A stretch of 64,000 bases of DNA, taken from positions 62,001-126,000 of the forward strand of contig NZ_CP090177.1 of the NCBI RefSeq assembly GCF_042214795.1, in the 5' to 3' direction. The notes under the pieces were generated by a model. The model did not search any database. It was given only the letters and a program-made list of their open reading frames with translations, and had not been told where the DNA came from. The position numbers and the translations under genes were made by a program. Positions 25,940 to 34,862 of the stretch are shown here, one piece after another (the stretch's first letter is position 1; every line of letters starts with the position of its first letter). This stretch comes from Arcobacter iocasae (GTDB taxonomy: Bacteria > Campylobacterota > Campylobacteria > Campylobacterales > Arcobacteraceae).

Positions 25940-26375
25940 CATCACAAACGGGGAAATGTTTACATCGTATACAATCAGCCCAAATTTTATGTTCGGGTAT
26001 TTGATCTTTCTCTATAGCTCTAAAGCCACAGCTTTCAAAAAAACCTGCTTCATAAGTCAAAGATAGAAGCTGTTCTAGTCCATAAAATTTTGCCTCTTTT
26101 ATACAGGCATCAACTAGTTGTTTTCCTAGTTTTAATCCTCTAAACTCTTTTGATACTATTAAACTTCGCACTTCTGCTAGTCTTATTGAGTGAATATGAG
26201 TTGCTACAAAACCAGCTAGTTTTCCATCAACTTCAACAACAGTGTATGACCGTATTGTATTAGCCATCTCATCTTCTGTTCTAAGTAAGATAGTACCCTT
26301 CTCTACTTCACCTTTTACAAGGCTTTGCATAGGAATAATATCTTTTGTTGTTGGTTTATAAAATCTAATTTCCAA
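25914..26375 (-). CDS. GNAT N-acetyltransferase, short ArgA-like (N-acetylglutamate synthase candidate)
   Basis: 153-residue GNAT fold. The acetyl-CoA loop is in VSKEFRGLKLGKQLVDACIKEAKFYG (R/Q-x-x-G-x-G/K pattern), preceded by AEVRSLIVS. The C-terminus contains EHKIWADCIRCKHFPVCDEVAMVFDL with three cysteines, a feature seen in short ArgA-like acetyltransferases that make N-acetylglutamate for arginine synthesis. No arg genes are adjacent. It overlaps engB by 11 bases and ends the long minus-strand envelope operon. Substrate assignment is from family resemblance only. Confidence 0.75.
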   Translation of the reverse strand: MEIRFYKPTTKDIIPMQSLVKGEVEKGTILLRTEDEMANTIRSYTVVEVDGKLAGFVATHIHSIRLAEVRSLIVSKEFRGLKLGKQLVDACIKEAKFYGLEQLLSLTYEAGFFESCGFRAIEKDQIPEHKIWADCIRCKHFPVCDEVAMVFDL

Positions 26376-26973
26376 ATAAATATCCTGTTATTTTATTTTG
26401 GAGGTCACTTATACCTCTTTTTTTAAGATTTGATATAAAAATACCCTCTGGGTACTCTCTTCTTAATTTTGCTAAATCATTTTGTTTTAGCTTATCTGTT
26501 TTTGTAAAAGCATGAACGATAAGTTGATCGCCTCTTTTTATTTTTTCTAAAAATTCATCAACATTTTTATCTATTGCAAGCTCTGGATGCCTAGCATCTA
26601 TTAGATGTATAAACATCTGTAGATTTGGTCTTTGTTCCAAATAATTTGTTAGATTTCTATTCCACTCTGCTTTTAAAGTCTTAGATACTTTGGCATATCC
26701 AAATCCAGGTAAATCCACAAATCTAGCAAATAAATCAGGTGGCATACCATTTTCTTCATCTGTTTTAAACTTTATATTAAAATAATTAATAAGCTGAGTC
26801 TTTCCAGGAGTAGAAGATGATTTTGCTAGACCTTTTCTATTTGTAAGAGTATTTAATAAAGAACTCTTACCCACATTACTTCGTCCTAAAAATGCTATTT
26901 CAGCTACATCTGGACCTGGTGAGTCACTTATACTTTGAGCTGATTGCATAAATGAGGCATCTACTATTCTCAT
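26365..26973 (-). CDS. engB: Ribosome-biogenesis GTPase EngB (YihA/YsxC)
   Basis: Essential GTPase for large-subunit assembly, 202 residues. The G motifs are complete: G1 GRSNVGKSSLLN (residues 30-41), G2 region STPGKTQLINYF, G3 DLPGFGYA, G4 TKTDKL and G5 near FISNLKKRGI. Length is normal for EngB. It overlaps the GNAT gene and abuts lptA (one shared base), a conserved order in Campylobacterota. Confidence 0.95.
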   Translation of the reverse strand: MRIVDASFMQSAQSISDSPGPDVAEIAFLGRSNVGKSSLLNTLTNRKGLAKSSSTPGKTQLINYFNIKFKTDEENGMPPDLFARFVDLPGFGYAKVSKTLKAEWNRNLTNYLEQRPNLQMFIHLIDARHPELAIDKNVDEFLEKIKRGDQLIVHAFTKTDKLKQNDLAKLRREYPEGIFISNLKKRGISDLQNKITGYLFGN

Positions 26974-27512
26974 TATTTTGCCTCAACTTTATTTGTTTTT
27001 TCCACAGTAGGAGTAACTTGTTTACTTTCTTTTTTCTTATTGCTTGTATCCCCTAAATCAATTATAAATCTAACTGGTTTATTTTCGCTTCCTGTAACTT
27101 TTGCTTCACCTGTAATTTGATTAATTACAATTTTATCTCCAAAAAGTCTTTTATCTTCTGTTACTTCTTTTAAAAATCCATTTCCAGTAATTACATATTT
27201 TAGTTTTTTAGGTTCATAAACAACTTTATCACCTTTACCTTCATAAGACTTACCTGCTGTTTTAACTTTAAATTTAACATTACCAGTTGCAATATATTTT
27301 AAAGGTTCTCTTTTTGTATTAGGTTTTTTTTCACTTAAATATACTTCTAATCTATCAGATTCTAATTCATCACTTGATTTTACCATTTTTACATCACCTG
27401 TAAAAATAGATAAGCCTTTTTCGTCATATGCTTCAAAATTTTTTGCGTCTATTATTAATTTTTCTGAAAATAAAAAACTAACTAAAAAACCCAAAACTAA
27501 AAAAATTCTCAT
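26973..27512 (-). CDS. lptA: LPS transport periplasmic protein LptA
   Basis: 179 residues: signal peptide (MRIFLVLGFLVSFLFS) and one OstA/LptA beta-jellyroll domain with the expected strands (LIIDAKNFEAYDEKGLSIFTG DVK pattern, YIATGNVKFKV, SYEGKGDKVVYEPKKLKYVITGNGFL). It forms the periplasmic bridge carrying lipopolysaccharide to the outer membrane. The C-terminus is a charged low-complexity tail. It overlaps lptC by four bases and is followed by engB. Confidence 0.92.
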   Translation of the reverse strand: MRIFLVLGFLVSFLFSEKLIIDAKNFEAYDEKGLSIFTGDVKMVKSSDELESDRLEVYLSEKKPNTKREPLKYIATGNVKFKVKTAGKSYEGKGDKVVYEPKKLKYVITGNGFLKEVTEDKRLFGDKIVINQITGEAKVTGSENKPVRFIIDLGDTSNKKKESKQVTPTVEKTNKVEAK

Positions 27513-28039
27513 TTATTACCCTTGTTACTATTTAATAAAACTTCAAAGTGTGTATCTTTTGCTTTAAAAATTTGTTTATTTGTATCATAATATAAAGCTT
27601 TTCCCTTTATAGTACTATTATTATATATACCATCAAATGCTATTGTATTTGTAGCTATTTTCTTGATTCCATCATAAAACATCTCATCTGTATTTAAAAG
27701 TATATTATTCTCTCTATTATATTTTACATCGTTTAAAAATTTATATTGTTCAAGTCTTTTAATAATAATATCAGATTGAATATAATCTGTTCCATTATCA
27801 ACTCTTCTTAATATAATCTTTCCATCATACATAACATCTTTTGTTTTGTATTTCATGGCTCTTGTTGAATTTACAATTCTTTCTAAATTGTCTTCATTAA
27901 AAGTGTATAAAGTAGAATTCTCAAAAACAATTTGAGGCTGTTCTTCTTTGTTTTTATCTTTTTCTCTAGGTGTAATTGCAATTACAGTTGCTATAAAAGA
28001 GCATATTAACAAAATATAAGTAAAATATTTTATCGCCAT
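27509..28039 (-). CDS. lptC: LPS export protein LptC
   Basis: 176 residues with a single N-terminal membrane helix (residues 6-24) and a periplasmic LptC-type beta-jellyroll (NSTLYTFNEDNLERIVNSTRAMKYKTKDVMYDG, then NILLNTDEMFYDG). LptC takes lipopolysaccharide from LptBFG and hands it to LptA, encoded immediately downstream with a four-base overlap. Sequence is divergent, as is usual for this family, so position in the kdsC-lptC-lptA unit is the main support. Confidence 0.88.
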   Translation of the reverse strand: MAIKYFTYILLICSFIATVIAITPREKDKNKEEQPQIVFENSTLYTFNEDNLERIVNSTRAMKYKTKDVMYDGKIILRRVDNGTDYIQSDIIIKRLEQYKFLNDVKYNRENNILLNTDEMFYDGIKKIATNTIAFDGIYNNSTIKGKALYYDTNKQIFKAKDTHFEVLLNSNKGNK

Positions 28040-28527
28040 AAGTTTAAAAATTCCTCTTCTAAGCTATCTTCTTTGAAGATGTACTCCATCATCTCTCTAA
28101 CAGCGCCTTCTCCACCTTTGTTTTCACAAACTACATTAACTATCTCTTTTATATATTTTGAACCATTTTGTGGAGTAAAAGATAGTCCTACTTTTTTGAG
28201 CATTTTATAATCATTTAAATCATCACCAATAGCAGCAACTTCACTCCAAGTGATTCCCTCAGCTTTTAAAATTTCTTCTAAAACTTCATCTTTATTGTGT
28301 ACACCTTGATGAAGATGTTCTATATTTAAATCTTTTGCTCTTTTTTCTACTAAAGAAGATTTTCTTCCAGTTATAATAGCTGCTTTTTTTCCAAATTTTT
28401 TTGTCCAAACTGCAATTGCTAAACCATCAGCCACATCAAAAGATTTTATTTCATCGCCATTATTTGTATAAATAATTTTTCCATCAGTTAATGTGCCATC
28501 AACATCAAGAACAATTAACTTAATCAT
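28030..28527 (-). CDS. kdsC: 3-deoxy-D-manno-octulosonate 8-phosphate phosphatase KdsC
   Basis: HAD-superfamily phosphatase of 165 residues that yields KDO for lipid A core synthesis. The catalytic motif is LDVDGTLTDG (residues 6-15), motif II is AIITGRKS and motif III/IV is AAIGDDLNDYKML. The absence of a cap domain fits the tetrameric KdsC type. It overlaps lptC by 10 bases and hisB by four. Confidence 0.93.
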   Translation of the reverse strand: MIKLIVLDVDGTLTDGKIIYTNNGDEIKSFDVADGLAIAVWTKKFGKKAAIITGRKSSLVEKRAKDLNIEHLHQGVHNKDEVLEEILKAEGITWSEVAAIGDDLNDYKMLKKVGLSFTPQNGSKYIKEIVNVVCENKGGEGAVREMMEYIFKEDSLEEEFLNLWR

Positions 28528-29096
28528 AAAATCCCTTTAGTACTTGGGATTCCCAATCTCTCATTTTTGACTAAGGCTCTTCTTAAAGCTACTGCAAAAG
28601 CTTTAAAAGATGCTTCTAAAATATGATGTTTATTTCTTCCTCTTTCATTTATAATGTGAGTAGTTAATCCAGCATTCATAACAAGTGCATGGAAAAATTC
28701 TTCAGCAAGTTCAACATCAAAATCCCCTACTTTTCCACTAACATTTACCTCATATACTAAATATGGTCTATTTGATAAATCTAAAGCACAAGTAGTTGAC
28801 GCTTCATCCATAACTACAGTTGCATTTCCATATCTTTCAACTGCTTTAATTGGGAAAATTTCATCTTTTAATGCTTTTCCTAATACTATTCCACAATCTT
28901 CAACCGTATGGTGAGCATCAATGTGTAAATCACCCTTACAAGTTAATTCTATATCTACTCCACTGTGTTTTGAAAGAGCCTCTAACATATGGTCAAAAAA
29001 ACCAACACCTGTATTTATACTTGATTTTCCACATCCATTAATATCAACTTTACAATATATATCTGTCTCTTTTGTTTTTCTATTAAATTCAGCCAT
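28524..29096 (-). CDS. hisB: Imidazoleglycerol-phosphate dehydratase
   Basis: Sixth step of histidine synthesis, 190 residues, monofunctional (no HAD phosphatase half). Signatures include GVGFFDHMLEALSKHSGVD, the metal-binding DAHHTVEDCGI and its second copy GRNKHHILEASFKAFA. It is the only his gene in this run; hisS at 37338 is the tRNA ligase, not biosynthetic. It overlaps kdsC by four bases, so it is part of the envelope operon. Confidence 0.95.
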   Translation of the reverse strand: MAEFNRKTKETDIYCKVDINGCGKSSINTGVGFFDHMLEALSKHSGVDIELTCKGDLHIDAHHTVEDCGIVLGKALKDEIFPIKAVERYGNATVVMDEASTTCALDLSNRPYLVYEVNVSGKVGDFDVELAEEFFHALVMNAGLTTHIINERGRNKHHILEASFKAFAVALRRALVKNERLGIPSTKGIL

Positions 29097-29107
29097 ATTA
29101 TTTCCTA

Positions 29108-29920
29108 TTACTCTGCGATTATCATGCCTGGTAGAGAATTTTTCTCTTTGAAGTCTTTAACTTCTTCTTCTGATCTAAAGCCACTAATCCAAACTCGATT
29201 TATCTCTTTATTGTTAAAAATACCTTTTTTAATTATAACATCATATTCATCATTTAACATTATTTTAAATTTATGTTGAGTGATTTTAGCTCCTGCATAC
29301 TTACTAAAAGCTCCAACTTGTAAATAATATTTACCTACACTTGCAACTTCTTCTTTTTCTGCTTTAGTTTCAGCAATCTTACCATGAAAACCTATAACAG
29401 TAATTTTAACTTTTGCAGTTCCTTTTGCAACCATATCAATATCACGAGCAGCTTTATTAGATAAATCAATTATTCTAGTACCAACAAAAGGTCCTCTATC
29501 ATTTACTCTTACAATAGTTGATTTTCCATTTTCTAAATTTTCAACTTTTAACATTGTATTCATAGGTAAAGTTTTATGTGCAGCTGTTGCATTATACATA
29601 TTATAAATTTCACCATTTGAAGTAGGTTTTGCATGGAAGTTTGGTCCATACCATGAAGAAATACCAGTTTGAACATCCCCTACTTTTGCAACAGTTGGAT
29701 AATACCACTTACCAAATACTTGATAAGGTCTCATTGTAGCTCTATGCATTGCTTCTGAGTTTTTCATTTTTTGTTCAGGAACTTTTATGCTACTTCTATC
29801 TTTTTTAAATACATTAAAATTACCATAATTATAAGAAGAAGATGAAAAACAACCAGTAAAAAGAATCATAATTAAAAATGTGAAAATTAATTTAAATAAA
29901 TTATCTATATGTAATAACAA
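29108..29920 (-). CDS. rlpA: Rare lipoprotein A, septal ring lytic transglycosylase RlpA
   Basis: Outer-membrane lipoprotein of 270 residues. The signal peptide ends in lipobox LFTGC (cysteine at about 24). The double-psi beta-barrel (about residues 85-175) carries GISSWYGPNFHAKPTSNGE and VRVNDRGPFVGTRIIDLS, including the conserved catalytic-region aspartate. A C-terminal SPOR domain (about 195-270, YYLQVGAFSKYAGA) targets denuded septal glycan. It overlaps the mltD gene by 20 bases, so two murein-cleaving enzymes are co-expressed. Confidence 0.93.
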   Translation of the reverse strand: MLLHIDNLFKLIFTFLIMILFTGCFSSSSYNYGNFNVFKKDRSSIKVPEQKMKNSEAMHRATMRPYQVFGKWYYPTVAKVGDVQTGISSWYGPNFHAKPTSNGEIYNMYNATAAHKTLPMNTMLKVENLENGKSTIVRVNDRGPFVGTRIIDLSNKAARDIDMVAKGTAKVKITVIGFHGKIAETKAEKEEVASVGKYYLQVGAFSKYAGAKITQHKFKIMLNDEYDVIIKKGIFNNKEINRVWISGFRSEEEVKDFKEKNSLPGMIIAE

Positions 29921-31277
29921 GTTTATCTCCTCTTTTTATAAGACTATTTTTTAAATTATTATCTGCCATTAATTTACTAATTTCTACTCTAAACATTTTT
30001 GCTATTGATAATAAAGTATCTCCATTTTTAACATAATAATCTTTTGTTTTTAATTCCGTTCCTTCTACAAATGGAATAACCAATTTTTGTTTTAATGCTA
30101 ATCTATTACTTTTAAGTTTATTAAAACTTTTAATAACTTTATAAGAGATTCCATACTTCTTACCTATATCATAAAGGTTATCCCCGCTTTTTACAATATG
30201 AATTTGATATTTTGTTGGTTCTATATTCATTTTGTTTTGATTAAATATAGATAATCTACTATATGGAATATATATTTGATAATCTTTTTTGTAAGTAGGA
30301 ATAATATTTCTAATAAGTTGTTTATTTAGCATTTTTAAATCTCTATAATCCATTCCAATAGCTTTTGCAATATTTTTTAAATGCAATCCACCTTTTACTC
30401 TAACAGTTGCAATTGGCGAAGTTACACCTATGTTTCTGATATGAGAATGATCATTTTCAGTTACAAAGCTTTGATTATTCATCATGGCAAGCGAGATTAT
30501 TTTTCTTATATAATTTCTACTCTCTTCAGGTAGATATTGTCTTCTAACATCTTTTTGTTCCATTAAAAGTTCATAAATATCTGGTTTTACATCCCATTTT
30601 AGGACTTCTTTATAGATTTTATTTAATTGACTAAATCTAACTCTTTTTTGTTGATATAAAGTAATAGTATGTCTATACTCTTTTATCTCTTTTGATTTAT
30701 CATTTTTTTTGCCATTTTCATCTTCATATAAATCAAGAGTTGCTCTTGTAATTGCTTCAATAACTCTTCCTTGCCCACAATTATAAGCAACTGCAGCAAG
30801 ATACCATTTACCAAACTCTCCATGCAAGTACTTTAAATATTTAGCTGCTGCATATGTAGATTTAACAATATCCATTCTTTCATCAACATAAATATCATTT
30901 TTTAGTCCAAGATTTCTACCAGTTGCTGGCATAAATTGCCACATACCTGTAGCTCTGGCTCTTGATTTAGCATCTAAGGTAAAACTTGATTCTGCCATAG
31001 CAAGATATAAAAAAGTCTCAGGTAAGCCCTCTTCTCTTAGTATGTCTTTTACTTTTGGAACAAATAATGAAGCTCTATTAAATCTTTTTACATATTTATC
31101 TTGAATATTTTGTAAATATCTATTATAAGTCTTTTGTAGTTTATAATCTGTGATGTAAGCTGGGTCAATATCTAGCTCTTTTAAGATCTGTAAATCCCGT
31201 TGGGAGAAGTTACTTCCTATTAGCGATGCGTTTGCACTCAAAAAAAGAGTTATGATTATTAGAAAAATTTTAAGCAA
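29901..31277 (-). CDS. mltD: Membrane-bound lytic transglycosylase MltD with LysM domains
   Basis: 458 residues. A signal peptide precedes an SLT domain (about residues 70-190) with LAMAESSFTLDAKSRARATGMWQFMP pattern; the catalytic glutamate is in AMAES. Two or three LysM domains follow (for example HIVKSGDNLYDIGKKYGISYKVIKSFN and VKNGDTLLSIAKMFRVEISKLMADN), which bind glycan. There is no lipobox in the signal sequence. It cleaves peptidoglycan between MurNAc and GlcNAc and lies directly upstream of rlpA. Confidence 0.93.
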   Translation of the reverse strand: MLKIFLIIITLFLSANASLIGSNFSQRDLQILKELDIDPAYITDYKLQKTYNRYLQNIQDKYVKRFNRASLFVPKVKDILREEGLPETFLYLAMAESSFTLDAKSRARATGMWQFMPATGRNLGLKNDIYVDERMDIVKSTYAAAKYLKYLHGEFGKWYLAAVAYNCGQGRVIEAITRATLDLYEDENGKKNDKSKEIKEYRHTITLYQQKRVRFSQLNKIYKEVLKWDVKPDIYELLMEQKDVRRQYLPEESRNYIRKIISLAMMNNQSFVTENDHSHIRNIGVTSPIATVRVKGGLHLKNIAKAIGMDYRDLKMLNKQLIRNIIPTYKKDYQIYIPYSRLSIFNQNKMNIEPTKYQIHIVKSGDNLYDIGKKYGISYKVIKSFNKLKSNRLALKQKLVIPFVEGTELKTKDYYVKNGDTLLSIAKMFRVEISKLMADNNLKNSLIKRGDKLVITYR

Positions 31278-31314
31278 TTATCAATCCTATTTATGTAAAT
31301 AGTTGAGATTTTAT

Positions 31315-32100
31315 CTAAATTATGCTAGAAAACTCTTTAAATAGTTTTTTTGCGTTATTTGTAGTCAAATTTTGAACTTCTTCATCGTTAATATTTAAGA
31401 GTTCTGCTATCTTTTGGGATACAAATTTTGTATAAAATGGCTCATTTCTTTTTCCCCTATGAGGATGAGGAGTCAAATATGGAGCATCTGTTTCAATTAA
31501 TAGTTTTTCTAAAGGGATTTTTGGTAGAACTTCCACTAATTTTTTTGCATTTTTAAAAGTTAAGACTCCACCAATTCCAAAATAAAAACCATGTTCACTC
31601 AAAGAGAGTAAATGTTCACTTGCATTATAACAATGTAAAACTCCACCAACTTCTTTTGCTCCATATTTTTCTAAAATAGTTTTAGAATCATCAGAAGCTT
31701 CTCGAACATGTACAATAAGAGGTTTTTTCACTTTTTTTGCAAACTCAATTTGTGAAATAAAAACTTCTTTTTGCAACTTTTTTTCTTGAAGTTTTTCTTC
31801 CTCATCTTCAGGTAGCCTAAAGTAATCTAAACCGCACTCTCCAACAGCAATACATTTTGGATGACTAATGTACTCTTTCATGATATTTTCATCATATGAT
31901 AGAGCATCATAAGGGTGAATCCCAACTGCAAAATAGACTTCTTTGTATTTTTCAGCCAATTTTATAGATTGTGGTAAATCTTTAAAATCAGCACCAGGGA
32001 TTAAAAATCCCTTAATACCATTTTCAATTGCAGTTTGGATTACCGAATCTACATCTTCATAAAATTGATTGTTATCTAAGTGACAATGTGTATCTATAAT
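31315..32100 (-). CDS. tatD: TatD-family metal-dependent hydrolase, non-AUG start
   Basis: TIM-barrel DNase/hydrolase of about 261 residues. The metal-binding IDTHCHLD motif is at the very N-terminus, followed by VGIHPYDA, GECGLDY, VHVREA, HCYNAS and ETDAPYL. The first AUG in frame (31959) would delete IDTHCHLD and 46 residues, so the real start must be upstream. In frame, directly after the preceding gene's stop, only ATT (32100) or ATA (32103) gives the usual start position before IIDTH. An AAAGAAAAGG site lies about 12 bases upstream. Translation is probably coupled to the upstream gene. Confidence 0.85.
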   Translation of the reverse strand: MIDTHCHLDNNQFYEDVDSVIQTAIENGIKGFLIPGADFKDLPQSIKLAEKYKEVYFAVGIHPYDALSYDENIMKEYISHPKCIAVGECGLDYFRLPEDEEEKLQEKKLQKEVFISQIEFAKKVKKPLIVHVREASDDSKTILEKYGAKEVGGVLHCYNASEHLLSLSEHGFYFGIGGVLTFKNAKKLVEVLPKIPLEKLLIETDAPYLTPHPHRGKRNEPFYTKFVSQKIAELLNINDEEVQNLTTNNAKKLFKEFSSII

Positions 32101-32402
32101 TATGACAAAAACCTTTTCTTTAAAACTGCAATTAATTCATTTATTTTAGATAAATCCTCATGTTTAATCCAAGCATCAATACCAAAGTTTTTAAATGCAT
32201 CATAATCATCTTGATCATCAAGAATTGCAATAGAAACATATTTAGCTTTACAAGAGGCTGCTTTGTTTTCTTCAAAATCAAATATTGAATTAATATCTAT
32301 AATTGCAATATCCGCTTCACCTGATGTTTCTTCATATCCCTCTACAGTAAAACTAGAGTCCAATAGTTTCTCATCAATATTGCAAAATGTTACTATTTTC
32401 AT
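32100..32402 (-). CDS. Small receiver-like protein of unknown function
   Basis: 100 residues with a pattern resembling a degenerate response-regulator receiver: strand-helix alternation, ADIAIIDI where the phospho-acceptor strand would lie, YVSIAILDD in place of the conserved threonine strand, and FGIDAWIKHEDLSKINELI where receivers carry the lysine loop and last helix. The acidic pocket is incomplete, so phosphorylation is doubtful. No output domain. Its stop overlaps the proposed tatD start. Conserved function not recognised. Confidence 0.65.
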   Translation of the reverse strand: MKIVTFCNIDEKLLDSSFTVEGYEETSGEADIAIIDINSIFDFEENKAASCKAKYVSIAILDDQDDYDAFKNFGIDAWIKHEDLSKINELIAVLKKRFLS

Positions 32403-32457
32403 GGGTCCGCCTTTTAAATTACTTATTTACCTTATTTTAGCCAAAAAAAAATAAAAA

Positions 32458-33786
32458 CTACAATATATATCTTGCAGTATCTTCATCTTTAACAATATCT
32501 GACAATTTATCTTCTACTAATTTTTTAGTAATGATAATAGTTTCTCCACTTTTTTCATCAGCATCAAAACTTATATCTTCTAAAACTTTTTCAATAACTG
32601 TATGCAATCTTCTTGCACCAATATCTTCAGCTTTTTGATTTGCTTCAACTGAAAGGTGTGCAAATGAATGAATTGCTTCATCATCAAACTCTAAAGTTAC
32701 ACCTTCTACTTCTAATAAAGCTTTGTATTGTTTTAATAATGAATTCTTAGTATTTGTCAATATTTTATATAAAGCCTCTTCATCAAGTGCATTTAACTCA
32801 ACTCTTAAAGGAAATCTCCCTTGTAGTTCTGGTAATAAATCACTTGGCTTGCTAACATGAAATGCCCCAGCTGCAATAAATAAAATATGATCAGTTTTTA
32901 CTTGTCCAAATTTAGTTTGAACATTACTTCCTTCAACTATTGGAAGTAAGTCTCTTTGCACACCTTCTTTACTTGGGTCTTGATTTTGATTACTTTTTCC
33001 AGATGCAATTTTATCTATTTCATCAATAAAAATAATTCCACCATTCTCAACTCTTCTTATGGCTTCGTGTTTAATAGATTCTTGATCTATTAATTTTTCA
33101 CTAGCTCCACTTCTTAAAAGTTTTCTTGCATCTTTTATTTTTACTTCTTTTTTTATTTTATCTTTATTTAGAGAACCTAACATATTATTTAAACTCTCTT
33201 GCATAGAAGTCATATCAATAGGAAATGATGAATCTATAACTTCAACATGAGCTTTTTTAGGAAGCTCTATTTCAATTACTTTATCTTCTAATTCACCTTT
33301 TAAAAGTTTTTCTTCCATTTTGTTAAAAGTTTTAATAAAAGACTCTTTTGAACTCTCACTAGCACCTTCAGGTAAATGAGGAACAAGTTTTTCAATTATT
33401 TGTTTATTTACTTCTTGGTCTATGCCATCTTGAATTTTTTCTTCATACTCTTTTGTTACTAAGTCCATTGATGCAAAAACTAAATCTCTAATCATAGATT
33501 CAACATCTCGACCTACAAAACCAACTTCAGTGTATTTACTAGCTTCTACTTTTACAAAAGGAAGACTCATCATTTTTGCTAATCTTCTTGCAATCTCAGT
33601 TTTCCCAACACCAGTACTTCCTATCATAAGAATATTTTTTGGCATAATCTCTTCTTGAATATCTGGTTCTAATTGCATTCTTCTATATCTGTTTCTTAGT
33701 GCCAATGCTATTGTTTTTTTAGCATCATTTTGACCAATTACATAATCATCTAGAAATTTTACAATCTCTTTAGGAGTCATATTCAT
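32458..33786 (-). CDS. hslU: ATP-dependent protease ATPase subunit HslU
   Basis: AAA+ unfoldase of the HslUV (ClpYQ) protease, about 442 residues. MTPKEIVKFLDDYVIGQNDAKK is the family opening. Walker A is IGSTGVGKTEIARRLA, Walker B IIFIDEIDKIA, and sensor/arginine-finger segments follow (LLPELQGRFPLRVEL, GARRLHTVIEKVLEDISFDA). The I domain occupies about residues 110-230. ATG at 33786 was chosen because GAGGAT lies just upstream and it matches family starts. An 18-residue in-frame extension (to 33840) would run into hslV and is rejected. Confidence 0.96.
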   Translation of the reverse strand: MNMTPKEIVKFLDDYVIGQNDAKKTIALALRNRYRRMQLEPDIQEEIMPKNILMIGSTGVGKTEIARRLAKMMSLPFVKVEASKYTEVGFVGRDVESMIRDLVFASMDLVTKEYEEKIQDGIDQEVNKQIIEKLVPHLPEGASESSKESFIKTFNKMEEKLLKGELEDKVIEIELPKKAHVEVIDSSFPIDMTSMQESLNNMLGSLNKDKIKKEVKIKDARKLLRSGASEKLIDQESIKHEAIRRVENGGIIFIDEIDKIASGKSNQNQDPSKEGVQRDLLPIVEGSNVQTKFGQVKTDHILFIAAGAFHVSKPSDLLPELQGRFPLRVELNALDEEALYKILTNTKNSLLKQYKALLEVEGVTLEFDDEAIHSFAHLSVEANQKAEDIGARRLHTVIEKVLEDISFDADEKSGETIIITKKLVEDKLSDIVKDEDTARYIL

Positions 33787-33791
33787 GTGTA

Positions 33792-34328
33792 TTAATCCTC
33801 TATTTTTAATAATTTTATATTTTGATTTGTATAAATACAAAGTTCTCCTGCAATCATTAGTGATTCTTTCACTAAATCTTCAGGGTCTAAATTTGAGTGC
33901 TTTTGAAGTGCCCTTGCAGCAGAAATAGCAAAGTTCCCACCACTTCCAATAGAGGCTATCATTCCATCTTCTGGTTCAACAACATCACCAGTACCTGATA
34001 ATATAAATATATGTTCTTTATTTAAAACTATCATCATAGCTTCAAGTCGTCTTAGAACTTTATCTTTTCTCCACTCTTTTGAAAATGCAATTACAGCTTT
34101 TAATAAATCACCTTTTGTATTTTCTAAATGTGTTTCAAACATATCAAAAAGATTAAATGCATCTGCAGTACTTCCAGCAAAACCAGCTAAAATTTTATCC
34201 TTATAAAGTGTTCTAATTTTAGTAGCATTACCTTTTAAAACTGTATTTCCAAAAGTAACTTGACCATCTCCACCAATAACTGCTTTATCTTTTGCCTTAT
34301 AGGCTAATATCGTAGTAGCATCAAACAT
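33792..34328 (-). CDS. hslV: ATP-dependent protease peptidase subunit HslV
   Basis: Threonine peptidase of 178 residues that forms the proteolytic double hexamer with HslU. MFDATTILAYK shows a TT pair near the N-terminus; family members are processed to expose the first threonine, here after the alanine. Also present are IGGDGQVTFGNTVLKGNATKIR and GSGGNFAISAARAL. The three residues before TT (MFDA) are slightly longer than the common M-T-T/MRG-TT form. Co-transcribed with rplI (3-base gap) and hslU. Confidence 0.96.
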   Translation of the reverse strand: MFDATTILAYKAKDKAVIGGDGQVTFGNTVLKGNATKIRTLYKDKILAGFAGSTADAFNLFDMFETHLENTKGDLLKAVIAFSKEWRKDKVLRRLEAMMIVLNKEHIFILSGTGDVVEPEDGMIASIGSGGNFAISAARALQKHSNLDPEDLVKESLMIAGELCIYTNQNIKLLKIED

Positions 34329-34331
34329 ATT

Positions 34332-34778
34332 TTACTCAGCAATTACATCAAATTTAACTGTTCCATGGATTCCATGACCTAGTTTACAATCTGCTTCAAA
34401 GATACCTTCTGTTTTTACTTTTGAATTTAATGTTATATTTTTTTTATCTAAATCAATATCTGCTTGCTCTTTTAATATTTCAGCAATCTCTTTATTTGTA
34501 ACAGAACCAATCAAGTGTCCATTAGCTCCAATTTTATGTTTTATTGTAAATTTTTGAGAATCAAGTATTTTTGCAGTCTCTTTTGCAGTTTCTATTTCTT
34601 CTGCTTCTTTTTGGGCTTCTCTTCTCATTTGAGCTTTGTGTTTATTTAAAACTTCATTTGTTGCAAGTAATGCTAAACCTTTTCCAATTAAAAAATTTTT
34701 CCCATAACCATCAGAAACTTCTTTTACTTCACCAGCTTTACCAGTACCTTTTACATCTTTTAATAATAATACTTTCAT
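34332..34778 (-). CDS. rplI: 50S ribosomal protein L9
   Basis: 148 residues with the standard two-domain form: N-terminal KVLLLKDVKGTGKAGEVKEVSDGYGKNFLIGKGLA, a long connecting helix (residues 45-75) and the C-terminal rRNA-binding domain with IGANGHLIGSVTNKEIAE. It is the first gene of rplI-hslV-hslU and has a GGAGAA ribosome binding site. Confidence 0.97.
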   Translation of the reverse strand: MKVLLLKDVKGTGKAGEVKEVSDGYGKNFLIGKGLALLATNEVLNKHKAQMRREAQKEAEEIETAKETAKILDSQKFTIKHKIGANGHLIGSVTNKEIAEILKEQADIDLDKKNITLNSKVKTEGIFEADCKLGHGIHGTVKFDVIAE

Positions 34779-34862
34779 AATATATTCTCCATATTTTAAA
34801 TAGCTAATATGATACTATAATATTTTTGAAGTAAATATAAATATGAAAGTAGAGATATAAAT

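Noticed and set aside
33787..33840. N-terminal extension of HslU in frame up to 33840.
   Set aside because: It would overlap hslV, does not resemble HslU N-termini, and a GAGGAT site just before 33786 supports the shorter start.
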